From Azoarcus sp. KH32C (GTDB lineage: Bacteria; Pseudomonadota; Gammaproteobacteria; Burkholderiales; Rhodocyclaceae), in contig NC_020516.1 of NCBI RefSeq assembly GCF_000349945.1, forward strand, positions 2,666,001-2,730,000: a stretch of 64,000 bases of DNA, written 5' to 3'. Below, piece after piece: positions 17,026 through 25,643 of this stretch. The stretch's first letter is position 1. Each line of letters starts with the position of its first letter. The notes under the pieces were generated by a model that searched no databases, had not been told where the DNA came from, and saw only the letters and a list, made by a program, of their open reading frames with translations. The position numbers and the translations under genes were made by a program.

Positions 17026-17293
17026 GACGGTTCTCCTGAAGGGCGTACCGCGTTTCTGTTGGTGGCGAGCCGGTTATTGCGCTCGCCACTCCTGTTGCAG
17101 AAAGCGCGCCAGGGTCGCAGCCAGTACCTCATGAAGCCCGTAAGACGTTGAAAATATGAATAATTCTAGACAAACGGATCGTGGCGATGGCGATGATGGT
17201 GCCCCTGGTGGCGGTCAAACGGTGGGCAATCCCCAACAGATTGAGGAGAGGTGTTGGGGGCAATCCGTTGCCCGCCAGCCCGGGAGAACGCAA

Positions 17294-17725
17294 ATGCACA
17301 AGAAGATCATCGTTGCATCGCTCGCTGCACTTTTGCTCAACGCATGCGTCGTGGCGCCTGCGGGCCGTGGCCCCACCGTCGTCGTCGCTCCGCCTCTGCC
17401 GACGATCGTGGAACTGGACGTCGAGCCGTATTACTACTACGGCGGCTTCTACTATTACTACGACAACTCCCGTTGGCGCTACGCGAATTCGCGGTCGGGA
17501 CCGTGGGTGGACCTTCCCAGGAGCCATTACCCGAGGGAGACCCGGTTCAGGGGCCGCGGCGAAGGATGGCGCGGCGGCGACGATCGCGACCGGCGTTACG
17601 ACCGCGACGACGACCGCCGCTGGGATCGTGACAGGGAACGCGATCGAGACAAAGACCGCGAACGCCGCCGCAAACGGGATGACGATGACGACCGTCGCCC
17701 GGATCGGAATGACGAACGAGGTTGA
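17294..17725 (+). CDS. Lipoprotein with Arg/Asp-rich low-complexity tail
   Basis: A 143-residue protein with a lipoprotein signal peptide and lipobox LLNAC (Cys at residue 17). A short beta-like domain rich in Tyr (YYYYGGFYYYY, then NSRWRYANSRSGPWV) follows. The last 50-60 residues are almost only Arg, Asp and Glu in alternating repeats. GGGAGA lies 6 bases before the ATG. The Tyr/Trp part resembles small outer-membrane-associated lipoproteins of betaproteobacteria. The charged tail may bind cell-wall or anionic polymers, or be unstructured. Function unknown. Confidence 0.75.
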   Translation: MHKKIIVASLAALLLNACVVAPAGRGPTVVVAPPLPTIVELDVEPYYYYGGFYYYYDNSRWRYANSRSGPWVDLPRSHYPRETRFRGRGEGWRGGDDRDRRYDRDDDRRWDRDRERDRDKDRERRRKRDDDDDRRPDRNDERG

Positions 17726-17745
17726 ACCGCGACGCCAGCGACTAG

Positions 17746-18129
17746 CTAGATCCGCGAGTCCTTGTCGGCCCGCGGATTGAGCACGAAGGCGTTCTCCGCC
17801 GTCTCGTGATACGTTGTCCCGAAGCCGGCGAGGATCTCCTTCGAGCGCCCATTCGGGTTTCCCCAGCACTGGCAGGTGATCTTCTCGCACGCCTCGATCA
17901 CCGTTGCCAGCGGCGCCTTGCCCTTCTCGTTGGCAAGATGCGCCTCGAACGCCTCGTCGGTCGCGTAGATCTCCGTCCACTGGCTCACGCGCGGCGAAGG
18001 GTAATCGGCGTGGTAGCAGATCACCCCCGGATGCTCGAGCATCACCTCGCACAGCGCCGCCTGATTGGCGCGGAAGACGCCCTCCTGTCCGGCCTTGATG
18101 TCCCACTGAATCTTGAGCATGAACGGCAT
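17746..18129 (-). CDS. Antibiotic biosynthesis monooxygenase (ABM)-like small protein
   Basis: A 127-residue dimeric alpha-beta-barrel-type protein, with the pattern IQWDIKAGQEGVF then EVMLEHPGVICYHADYPSP, W-TEIYATDEAFEAHL, of ABM/quinol monooxygenase-like domains. The start at 18129 is chosen because AAGGAGGAG lies just upstream; the open frame extends further back without a ribosome site. An extra C-terminal part (CEKITCQCWGNPN) has three Cys and is not typical. The substrate is unknown. Convergent with the lipoprotein gene. Confidence 0.6.
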   Translation of the reverse strand: MPFMLKIQWDIKAGQEGVFRANQAALCEVMLEHPGVICYHADYPSPRVSQWTEIYATDEAFEAHLANEKGKAPLATVIEACEKITCQCWGNPNGRSKEILAGFGTTYHETAENAFVLNPRADKDSRI

Positions 18130-18516
18130 GGACTCCTCCTTGGCAGTAGCCCGGGGCACGGCGCGCTCGCGCCGAGATTGTGATTCGTCAAATGCATGCG
18201 ATCGGAAATACGGATTCCGCAATGCATAGTAGGCGACGAATGTGGCGTGCGAAACTGCAGTTGCAGGGGAGGGGCAGCCCCGTCAGCGATACCAGGCCGT
18301 ATCGCGCCAGACTTGTCGCCTTCGACTTTGTCCGCCGAACCCTTTCGCCCCTGACCTGCCCGATGATGTTTTCATGGGCAATGGCGGTTTACGGATGAAC
18401 CGATTAGGCTTACGCTGCTTTTGCAGCTCGAAGGCTTGATGACGGTGGAGGTGCATCCCGCGCCGAGGAATTCGACAGGCCGGCAGTCTTCTTTTTATCT
18501 TTTTGGGAGATGGCAA
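18130..18516. other. Intergenic region between divergent genes
   Basis: About 390 bp between the ABM-like gene and the cytochrome c gene. It must hold both promoters. I see no coding sequence that I can support and no clear -35/-10 pair or terminator. Confidence 0.5.
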
Positions 18517-18900
18517 ATGTTTTCGATAGCTAAGACCGTTGCTCTCGCAGCACTCATCCTCGGCTCCAGTACTGTCATGGCCGACGCAAAGCTTGACAAG
18601 GAAATGAACGCCCTGGCCCTCAATAGCGGTTGTTTCATCTGCCATCACGTCGAGTCTGGTGCAAAGGGTCCGAACGGCATGCCGCCGATCGGCCCCAACT
18701 GGGAAGATGTGGCCGCTCGTTACAAGGACCAGAAGGGCGCTCTTGAAACCCTGACCAAGGCCGTGATGCAGGGTACTAACCCCTACGCCAGCCACTGGAA
18801 GGACAAGGTTACCGGCCTGGCCATGCCCCCGAACGCCGTGGCGATCAAGGAAGCCGACGCCAAGAAATTGGTGAGCTGGATTCTGGCATTGAAGAAGTAA
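18517..18900 (+). CDS. Class I c-type cytochrome, monohaem, periplasmic
   Basis: A 127-residue precursor with a signal peptide (cleavage likely after VMADA, residue 23) and one haem motif, CFICH (residues 39-43). The probable axial Met is in GLAMPPN near residue 107, and the terminal helix AKKLVSWILALKK is typical of cytochrome c551/c552-type electron carriers. The start at 18517 is preceded by GGGAGAT. The frame is open upstream to 18421, but that part does not look like a leader. It could deliver electrons to periplasmic reductases. Confidence 0.88.
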   Translation: MFSIAKTVALAALILGSSTVMADAKLDKEMNALALNSGCFICHHVESGAKGPNGMPPIGPNWEDVAARYKDQKGALETLTKAVMQGTNPYASHWKDKVTGLAMPPNAVAIKEADAKKLVSWILALKK

Positions 18901-19180
18901 GTCTTCTTGTTAATGACGAGGTCGAGTCGGCTGACATTCTGGCACCGCACAGGTGCAGACCCAGCCGCGTATGCGGTGGTGCTGTGCTTGCAGGGCACCA
19001 CCGAACTCGACTTCAATGGGCAACGGATCGCCGAACGATACTCCAATGGCCGGTCCCTCCACCCGCGCGCGAAAATTGACATCTCCAAGCGAATGGCTGC
19101 TTGCCGGAGCGCCCCCCCCCCCCCGACGTCCGGCCTGAGACTCGCGATGCTGTCCATTCTGCGACGATCAAGCAACCGAT
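18901..19180. other. Non-coding stretch with a 13-C homopolymer
   Basis: No gene recognised. A run of 13 C occurs at 19112-19124, the longest homopolymer I noticed in the window. It lies in no supported reading frame. Confidence 0.5.
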
Positions 19181-19404
19181 CTAGGCGACCACTGTAGGTA
19201 CACGCCATTTGATCATCGCAATCTTCAAGGCGCCGTTCACGACAAGGCACGACACCATCGCATAAGCGAAAATCGCGAGCGTCTGCCACCCGGGCAATGG
19301 CATGAGTCCTGGGATGCCCACGAATGTCAAAACGGTTCCCGTCAGCGCCATGCGGACCGGGTGGCCCTTGCGTTCAGCGACCTCGTTGTTCCTGTTTCTG
19401 GGGT
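19181..19404 (-). pseudogene. C-terminal remnant of a P-type ATPase (plasma-membrane proton-efflux type)
   Basis: About 74 codons on the minus strand ending at a stop at 19181-19183. They read ERKGHPVRMALTGTVLTFVG, then PLPGWQTLAIFAYAMVSCLVVN and LKIAMIKWRV. This is a pair of transmembrane helices and cytosolic tail that resembles the end of proton-efflux-type P-type ATPases. Nothing upstream encodes the phosphorylation or ATP-binding domains, so it is a fragment. The assignment rests on resemblance of a short tail. Confidence 0.45.
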
Positions 19405-19771
19405 TACGTTAAGCCCTGCGAGAGCGCTGGGAACAGACAAGGATGCTATGCCGGACGTCTTGACAGTTGCTGACCTCACTGGAGAGGGACTACGTGATCT
19501 ACCGGGATACCGCGGTAGTCGCTAAGCGCCGGCGCATGTGGAAAAACTGCGAGCGCAAGCTTTACGCCAGCCTGCAATAGATCCATCTCGCATTCCTCGC
19601 ACTTTGCTCAGAAGATCGTTAACGGGCTGTAACAAACGATTCACGTTAAAGCCATCGGAATATTGACAAATATCCATATTATCAAATTCAAATATACTAA
19701 TTTCAACCTAGGACCGCGGCCCCCGCGGGGCGGCCGCAGTTCGGATCAACGTGGCTCTCGATGGGGGAATC
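19405..19771. other. Intergenic region upstream of the multihaem cytochrome
   Basis: No gene recognised. The last 150 bp shift from ordinary composition to a markedly AT-rich stretch (about 19650-19710, starting with TTGACAAATATCC) and then to a GC-rich block with the palindrome CCCCGCGGGG before the cytochrome start. The AT-rich part is the probable promoter; spacing of -35/-10 hexamers is not convincing enough to place them. Confidence 0.45.
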
Positions 19772-21164
19772 ATGAAAATGATCAAGCAAATACTGGCCGC
19801 GACCGCCGCGTTGGCGTTCATGGCACCGGCCATCGCCAACAATGCGCCGGGCACGCCGCAGCCCAATCCGAAGCTACTCAAATCGACCGCCGACCACGCC
19901 AAGTTCAAGGAACTCCAGCAGCAATTCGCGTCCAGCCCGGAAGTCACCAAGGCCTGCCTGGTCTGCCACGACCAGACCGGCAAGTACAAGAAGCCGTCGG
20001 GCTTCGCCGGCAACCCGGTGACCAAGGATACCGAGTTCCCGCCCGGTTCCGGCAAGATCGTGCGCGGCATCAACCTCTCCGACATCGCGCAGAAGGTCGG
20101 CAAGACCAAACGCTCGGCCTGCGGCGCCTGCCACTTCTACAGCGGCGGCGGCGACGGCGTTAAGCACGGCGACCTCGACAGCTCGCTGGACGCGCCGGAA
20201 AAGGCGCTTGATGTGCACATGGCGGCCGACGGGCTGAATTTCACCTGTGCTACCTGCCATCAGACCGAAGGTCATCAGGTGCCGGGCAGCCGCTACGCAC
20301 CAACGGCCATGGACAGGGGCGGCGCCCACCTGCGCGGCAAGGCCGACCGTGCCAATCCGGCGACCTGCCAGTCCTATGGCCAGACGCCGCACAAGAAGGA
20401 AGCGAAGCTGAACGACCACTCCGACAAGCTGGCCTGCCAGACTTGCCACATCCCGGCTTTCTCCCGCGGCGACGTGCCGACCAAGATGTCCTGGGACTGG
20501 TCGACCGCCGGCAAGCGCGACAAGGACGGCAAGCCGTTGGTCGTCAAGAACGACGAGGGCCACGACGTCTACCTCGGCATCAAGGGCGATTTCGTCTATG
20601 AAGACAACGTCAAACCGGAGTACGTCTGGTTCAACGGCACAGTCACATACACCCTTGCCGACGACAGGATCGACAAGGCCAACCAGCCGATCTATATCAA
20701 CCGCTTTGAAGGCAGCGCCGACGACGGCAAGTCGATGATCTGGCCGATCAAGCTGTTCCGCGGCAAGCAACCCTTCGATGCCGAGAACCGGACGCTGACC
20801 ATCAACCACCTGGCCGGCCAGGACGACTCGGCCTACTGGACCAACCTGAACTGGGACAAGGCCATTGCCGCCGGCATGGCCGCCGCCGGCCAACCATACT
20901 CGGGCAAGTACGACTTCATCGAGACCATCGGCATGTGGCCGATCACCCACATGGTCGCCCCCAAGGACAAGGCGGTGGCCTGCGCCGAATGCCACGCCAG
21001 CAACGGCCGGCTCGAAAAGGGTCGATGGCCTCTACATCCCGGGCCGCAGCCGCGACCACCTGGCAATGCTCGACACCGCCGGCTGGACGCTCGCCGCGCT
21101 GACGCTGCTCGGCGTCATCGGCCATGGCTTGGGCCGCATCGCCACTGCCAAACGCAAGCATTAA
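19772..21164 (+). pseudogene. Octahaem tetrathionate reductase-type cytochrome c, damaged (deletion, lost haem site, frameshift)
   Basis: Periplasmic multihaem cytochrome with a signal peptide (MKMIKQILAATAALAFM). It resembles the Shewanella octahaem tetrathionate reductase family: HAKFKELQQ near the start, CGACHFYSGGGDGVKHGDLDS and HMAADGLNFTCATCH. Intact haem motifs are CLVCH, CGACH, CATCH, CQTCH and CAECH. A sixth reads CQSYGQTPH where CQSCHGQTPH is expected (codon at 20375). The first two haem motifs of the family seem to have been removed by an in-frame fusion at ACL/VCH. An extra G in 21019-21021 shifts the frame; on removal the C-terminus continues VDGLYIPGRSRD, a membrane anchor and the stop at 21162-21164. 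Confidence 0.75.
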
Positions 21165-21174
21165 GGGGAAGATC

Positions 21175-21798
21175 ATGGCACGCGTTTATGTATTCAAGCG
21201 TTTCGAACGCTTCTGGCACTGGGCACAGGCCCTGTTGATCATCACCATGCTGCTCAGCGGCTTCGAAGTGCATGGCACCTATCAACTGCTCGGCTGGGAT
21301 AAGGCCGTCGACCTGCACAGCACGGCCGCCTGGGCGCTGATGGGCCTGTGGGTGCTGGCCATCTTCTGGCATTTCACGACCGGCGAATGGCGGCAGTACA
21401 TCCCGACGGCCCACAAGATGCTCGATGTGGCGCTGTTCTACGCCTTCGGCATGTTCAGGGGTGAGCATCACCCGTATCTGAAGACCAGGGACCGCAAGCA
21501 CAACCCGCTGCAGCGGGTGGCCTACCTCGGCGTCAAGCTGTTCATCAACCCGCTGATCTGGTGCTCCGGGCTGTTCTACCTGTTCTACAACCAGCTCGCC
21601 GCCGCCGGCTTCAGCGGCTTGGCGCTGGGCACCGTCGCGCTGGTGCACACCTTCGCCGCCTTCCTGATGCTGCTCTTCCTGATCGCCCATGTCTATCTGG
21701 GCACCGCCGGCCACACGCCGACCGCTCACTTCAAGGCCATGCTCACCGGTTGGGACGACGACGTATACGAGGAATCGCAAGCCGCTCAGGCGAAATGA
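21175..21798 (+). CDS. Membrane-bound cytochrome b (thiosulfate reductase/formate dehydrogenase gamma type)
   Basis: A 207-residue protein with four to five transmembrane helices and conserved haem-ligand His: RFWHWAQA, DLHSTAAW, FWHFT, VHTFAAF and AHVYLG. This is the cytochrome b subunit that takes electrons from quinol and passes them to periplasmic cytochromes. The start at 21175 has AAGGGGAAG upstream; the frame is open from 21124. The stop of the repaired cytochrome c lies 10 bp upstream, so they form an operon. Among the four genes of this locus it is the only one without a visible lesion. Confidence 0.85.
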   Translation: MARVYVFKRFERFWHWAQALLIITMLLSGFEVHGTYQLLGWDKAVDLHSTAAWALMGLWVLAIFWHFTTGEWRQYIPTAHKMLDVALFYAFGMFRGEHHPYLKTRDRKHNPLQRVAYLGVKLFINPLIWCSGLFYLFYNQLAAAGFSGLALGTVALVHTFAAFLMLLFLIAHVYLGTAGHTPTAHFKAMLTGWDDDVYEESQAAQAK

Positions 21799-21822
21799 AT
21801 TATTGATTCCAAGGGGGAAATC

Positions 21823-23347
21823 ATGCGCAACCCAAACATCCGTCGCAACCTGCTGGCCAGCCTGATGGCGGGCCTGTTCATCCCGCTCGGCGCCCAGGCG
21901 GCCGACGCCGAACTGCTCAGGAAGATCGAGGCGCTGAGCCAGCAACTCGAACAACTGAAGGCGCAGGTCGAAGCCAGCCAGGAGGCCAGCAAGCAGGCCG
22001 TCGTCGCGGTCGGCGAGGTGAAGGAAAAGGTCCAGAGGAACGAAGACCGCTCGCTCGACAAATGGCTCACCGTGGGCGGCGATTACCAATTCCGCGTCGA
22101 TAACCTGAGCGGGGAAACCAAGGCATTTACCGACGTCAATGCGACATTTGCCAACGCCCAACAAGCGTTGCAGGCCGACTTCTTCGGCAACCCGACCGGC
22201 GTGTCGGCCTTCTATGGCGGCATGGGCCTGACCACTTCCCAGGCGCTCACCGCGCTGATGCAGTTCTCGCAGGGGATGGCCGGCGTGCAAAACCACAATC
22301 AGGCAGCGGCGTTCGTCGGCAACTCGGCGAACGCCGGGCTGATTCAGGGAATTGGCGGCTTTGCCGCCGGCATTCCCGCCTACAAGCCCAAGAACGATAC
22401 CCTTTACACGAACCGCTTCGGCCTCGACTTCAACATGAAGGCGACGCCGGATGTGTCGGTCACTGCCCGCCTGCTGATGTACAAGACGTTCGGCGCCGAT
22501 GACGACGATGCCGTGACCAACGGCGGGGCCGCCCCGTTCTTTGCCGACCGCGTCGGCGTCTTCGATGGCACGCTCGGCCACATTCCGTCGAGCAACTTCC
22601 TCAACGTCGACCGCGCCTACGCCACCTGGAGCAACATCGCCGACCAGGACATCTGGTTCTCGGTCGGCCGTCGCCCGTCCACGCACGGCGCCCCGAGCCA
22701 CCTGCGCAACAATACAGCCCGCCCCGGTTCCGGCGGCACGCCGGCCCTGCTCGTTGACTACGCCTTCGACGGCATGACGATCGGCTGGGCGCCGGACATC
22801 GAAGCGCTACCCGGTGCCTACGGCAAGATCTGCTACGGCCGCGGCTTCGAAGCCGGTTTCAGCCGGGCGCTGACCAACTCGCTGCAGGATACCGACATGA
22901 TCGGCGTCTCGGTCGTGCCGATCGATACCGATCCGCTGCGCGTCTGGCTGGAGTGGAATCGCGGCATCAACATCTTCGATGCGCCCAAGATGTCCAACAC
23001 CTACTTCGGCAACACCATGCCGAAGACCAATCTGGGCGACATCGACTGGTACGGCCTCGGTGCCATGGGCACCATCAAGCACGTCGGCCCCGGCGAACTC
23101 AACTGGTTCGCCGACGCCGGTGTCAGCATCACCCACCCGAACGACAACGTTTCGTCCCAGTTCGGCTTCCAGGGCCTGATGACCGGTGCCTTCTTCAGCC
23201 CCGAAGCGCCAACCAGCAAGACCGGCAGCGCCATCTACCTCGGTCTGCGCTATGACCTGCCGTCGCGTACCAAGCTCGGCCTGGAATACAACCACGGCTC
23301 CAAGAACTGGATCACTTTCGCCCCGCTTCCGGCGATTCCTGGACATC
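21823..23347 (+). pseudogene. DUF3373-type outer-membrane porin, C-terminus deleted
   Basis: Signal peptide (residues 1-26, ending AQA), a coiled coil (residues 30-66, LEQLKAQVEASQEASKQ) typical of porins anchored to the cell wall, then a long beta-barrel with alternating aromatic strands (VDRAYATWSNI, LNWFADAGVSI, TKLGLEYNHGSKNW). After WITFAP the sequence changes abruptly to the region before the next gene, and the frame runs on through that gene out of phase. The terminal strands with the C-terminal aromatic residue needed for barrel assembly are missing. DUF3373 proteins occur next to multihaem cytochromes in related bacteria. Confidence 0.72.
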
Positions 23348-23672
23348 ATGCGCAAAAACCTGAGTCAACTGCTTGTTTCGATCGCCCTCGCCATCGTCAT
23401 GCTGGGCACCGCCCCGATCGCTGCCGCCGACGACGTGAAGATGGTCGGCGTGATTACCAAGATCAAGCTGGCCGCCGACGGCAAGTCCGCCCAGACCATC
23501 CTCAAGGACATCAAGAGCGGCGAATCCGTCACCATCAATATCACCGACGACCTGACGCTGGACAAATTCAAGGACAAGCGCATCGTTGAAGGCGGATGAA
23601 ATCCGGGCCAAATTCGACAACGCCGGCGGCAAGAACGAAAGCAAGTCATTCAAGAAAACGGCTGGCTGTTAG
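23348..23672 (+). pseudogene. Small periplasmic protein, frameshifted
   Basis: Signal peptide (MRKNLSQLLVSIALAIVML, cleavage after AAA) and a short beta-rich domain (VKMVGVITKIKLAADGKSA, then VTINITDDLTLDKFK). The frame stops at 23597-23599 after IVEGG. Removing one G from GGCGGATGA restores DEIRAKFDNAGGKNESKSF and a natural stop at 23670-23672, giving about 107 residues. Its own ribosome site seems lost in the deletion that removed the porin end. Function unknown. Confidence 0.65.
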
Positions 23673-24091
23673 CCCGTCCGCCGCACATTTCAAATGTCAA
23701 ATGGACACGGCGAGGACTGCTGTCCCGATTTGGTCATTGAAACGTGGTCGCCAGTGAGCATGGTTGGCGGTGCACACTCGTCGCAGGCGGTGCGCACCGG
23801 CGAGCGCTCTGAGCATGCCGCGACGGGGACGCCGCCTCGCGCGAAGCCGGCGCCACGTTGCGGCTGAGTCCCGGCGGTTTGTCCCCATCTTAAGATCGAC
23901 TTTCATGTAGAGCGAAGTCGCGTCCAGCGACTGGATGTTGTCCGGCGGACGGTCCGGCGCTATTCTCCTTGCGGACTGTTAAATGTCGGCTCCGTGGTGG
24001 AGCTCGGCGTTTCGAAAACGCACGCGCGGCCGACGGATTGCATGTCGCAATTCGATGGCCTGCAGTCCGTGTGCCAAATGGATGGCAACTC
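23673..24091. other. Non-coding stretch at the right border of the accessory zone
   Basis: About 420 bp without a gene I can support. A near-direct repeat (GGCGGTGCACAC and GGCGGTGCGCAC, 23768-23799) is present. The 3' part leads to the DUF59 gene. Confidence 0.4.
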
Positions 24092-24409
24092 ATGTCGGAC
24101 GCTTCTGGCGCTATTGATCTCGACCACATCAGGGAATTGCTGCGGCAGGTTATTGACCCGGAGGTCGGCATCAATATCGTCGACCTAGGCTTGATATACG
24201 GCCTTGAATTCGCTGACGACGAACTCCTCATCCGTCTGACAATGACATCCCCGGCCTGCCCCCTCGGCGACGTGATCATCTCGGATATCGATTCAGTGCT
24301 AGACCCCGCAGTACCTCAGGACATTCGAATCAGGGTGATGCTGGTTTGGGAGCCGCCCTGGAGTCCGGAGTTGATGACGCCGGAAGCGCGCAAGCATTTT
24401 GGATGGTGA
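24092..24409 (+). CDS. DUF59/MIP18-family metal-sulfur cluster assembly protein
   Basis: A 105-residue protein of the SufT/PaaD/MIP18 (DUF59) family: IRELLRQVIDPEVGINIVDLGLIYGLE followed by TMTSPACPLGDVI, with the conserved Cys. Such proteins help Fe-S cluster delivery. The start at 24092 lies 41 codons inside a longer open frame whose upstream part is not family-like. Its last codons overlap the start of the next gene by 7 bp (ATGGTGA), so the two are probably translationally coupled. Confidence 0.85.
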   Translation: MSDASGAIDLDHIRELLRQVIDPEVGINIVDLGLIYGLEFADDELLIRLTMTSPACPLGDVIISDIDSVLDPAVPQDIRIRVMLVWEPPWSPELMTPEARKHFGW

Positions 24410-25542
24410 GCCGGTTCGCGAACTGGTATATGCATAGCCGACTGATACTTCTTGTGCCTGCCGTGATGATCCTGATTGCGGCGGTCATGGCTGGAATTGC
24501 CCGTCTCGGCATTCCAGTGCCGCTCCAGGCGTCCGTTCTCGCCGGGGTACACGGGCCGCTGATGGTGTGTGCCTTCTTTGGCACCGTTATCAGCCTTGAG
24601 CGTGCCGTTGCCTTGGGCCGCCTCTGGGTTTACCTGGCTCCTGCGGTCTGTGCCGCGGGAGGCGTCGTGTTGCTGGCCGGTTTTCCCACGGAGTGGGCTG
24701 CCTCCTTGTTTGTCTGCGGTAGTGCAGTCCTGGTAGCGGCAAGCATCGAGGTGATACGGCGCCAGCTCGCCGCTCATACGGTGACTTTGCTGCTGGCTGC
24801 AGCGTGTTGGCTCGCCGGGAATGTTGCGTGGGCATACGGTGCGGGCAGCGCGCTTCCGGTGGCCGCGTGGTTGGGCTTCCTGGTGATCACGATTGCCGGC
24901 GAGCGTCTCGAATTGACGCGTTTGTTGCCACGGAAGCGTGCGGCGCTGCCGATGTTTGTTCTGGCTGTCAGCGTCGTCTCGGCCGGGTGTCTGATGTCCT
25001 TTTATGTGCCGGACGTCGGAAATCGGGTCTTCGGCCTTGGCCTGCTGTTTCTTGCCTTGTGGCTGGTGCAGTACGACATTGCTCGTCACAACGTCAGGCA
25101 GAGCGGGCTGACGCGCTTCATCGCGGTGTGCCTGCTGTCAGGCTATGGCTGGCTGGCGCTAGGCGGGGTTCTCGCGGCGTTGGGCGGCTTGCAGGCGGGC
25201 GTGCCGTGGCGGGACGCGGCGCTGCATGCGGTAGGGCTTGGTTTCGTGGTCGCGATGGTGTTCGGCCATGCACCCATCATCCTGCCGGCCGTTGCGGGCG
25301 TGCGCATCGCCTATCACCCCGCGATGTATCTCCCGCTGGCACTCCTGCACCTGTCGCTGGCTGTGCGCGTCGCATCATTCCCGCCCGCGCTGAACGGGCT
25401 TCATGCCGCATCCGGCGTCGCGAATGCGATCGCTCTCGCTGTTTTCGGCGTAGTGATCGGTAGCCGCGTGTCCCGTGGAGGGGCGCGTCCGGCGCGGTCG
25501 CCCGATCGACGGCAAGGTGCGGCAGTCAGCCGATCGAAATGA
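24403..25542 (+). CDS. Polytopic membrane protein, possibly NnrS-related
   Basis: A 379-residue protein with about 11-12 hydrophobic helices. Conserved-looking His occur at helix edges (AGVHGPLMVCAFFGTVISLERA, LHAVGLGFVVAMVFGHAPIILPA, AYHPAMYL). The layout recalls NnrS-type haem/copper membrane proteins associated with nitric oxide metabolism. The start ATG at 24403 overlaps the stop of the DUF59 gene and is preferred to the earlier in-frame ATG at 24346. Coupling with an Fe-S assembly protein suggests metalloenzyme maturation or NO stress. The assignment is tentative. Confidence 0.65.
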   Translation: MVSRFANWYMHSRLILLVPAVMILIAAVMAGIARLGIPVPLQASVLAGVHGPLMVCAFFGTVISLERAVALGRLWVYLAPAVCAAGGVVLLAGFPTEWAASLFVCGSAVLVAASIEVIRRQLAAHTVTLLLAAACWLAGNVAWAYGAGSALPVAAWLGFLVITIAGERLELTRLLPRKRAALPMFVLAVSVVSAGCLMSFYVPDVGNRVFGLGLLFLALWLVQYDIARHNVRQSGLTRFIAVCLLSGYGWLALGGVLAALGGLQAGVPWRDAALHAVGLGFVVAMVFGHAPIILPAVAGVRIAYHPAMYLPLALLHLSLAVRVASFPPALNGLHAASGVANAIALAVFGVVIGSRVSRGGARPARSPDRRQGAAVSRSK

Positions 25543-25643
25543 CTGCCTGGTGATGCAGGACGAATTTTCTCCGCCCCGGCAGGAGGCGCCGTGCAACGAT
25601 TACGCTGGTAAAATGCCGGCCCCCAACGCATTTCGGCTAAATA

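Noticed and set aside
21115..22701. Long minus-strand frame over the cytochrome b and porin genes
   Set aside because: It covers two genes with clear function in the sense direction and shows no domain.
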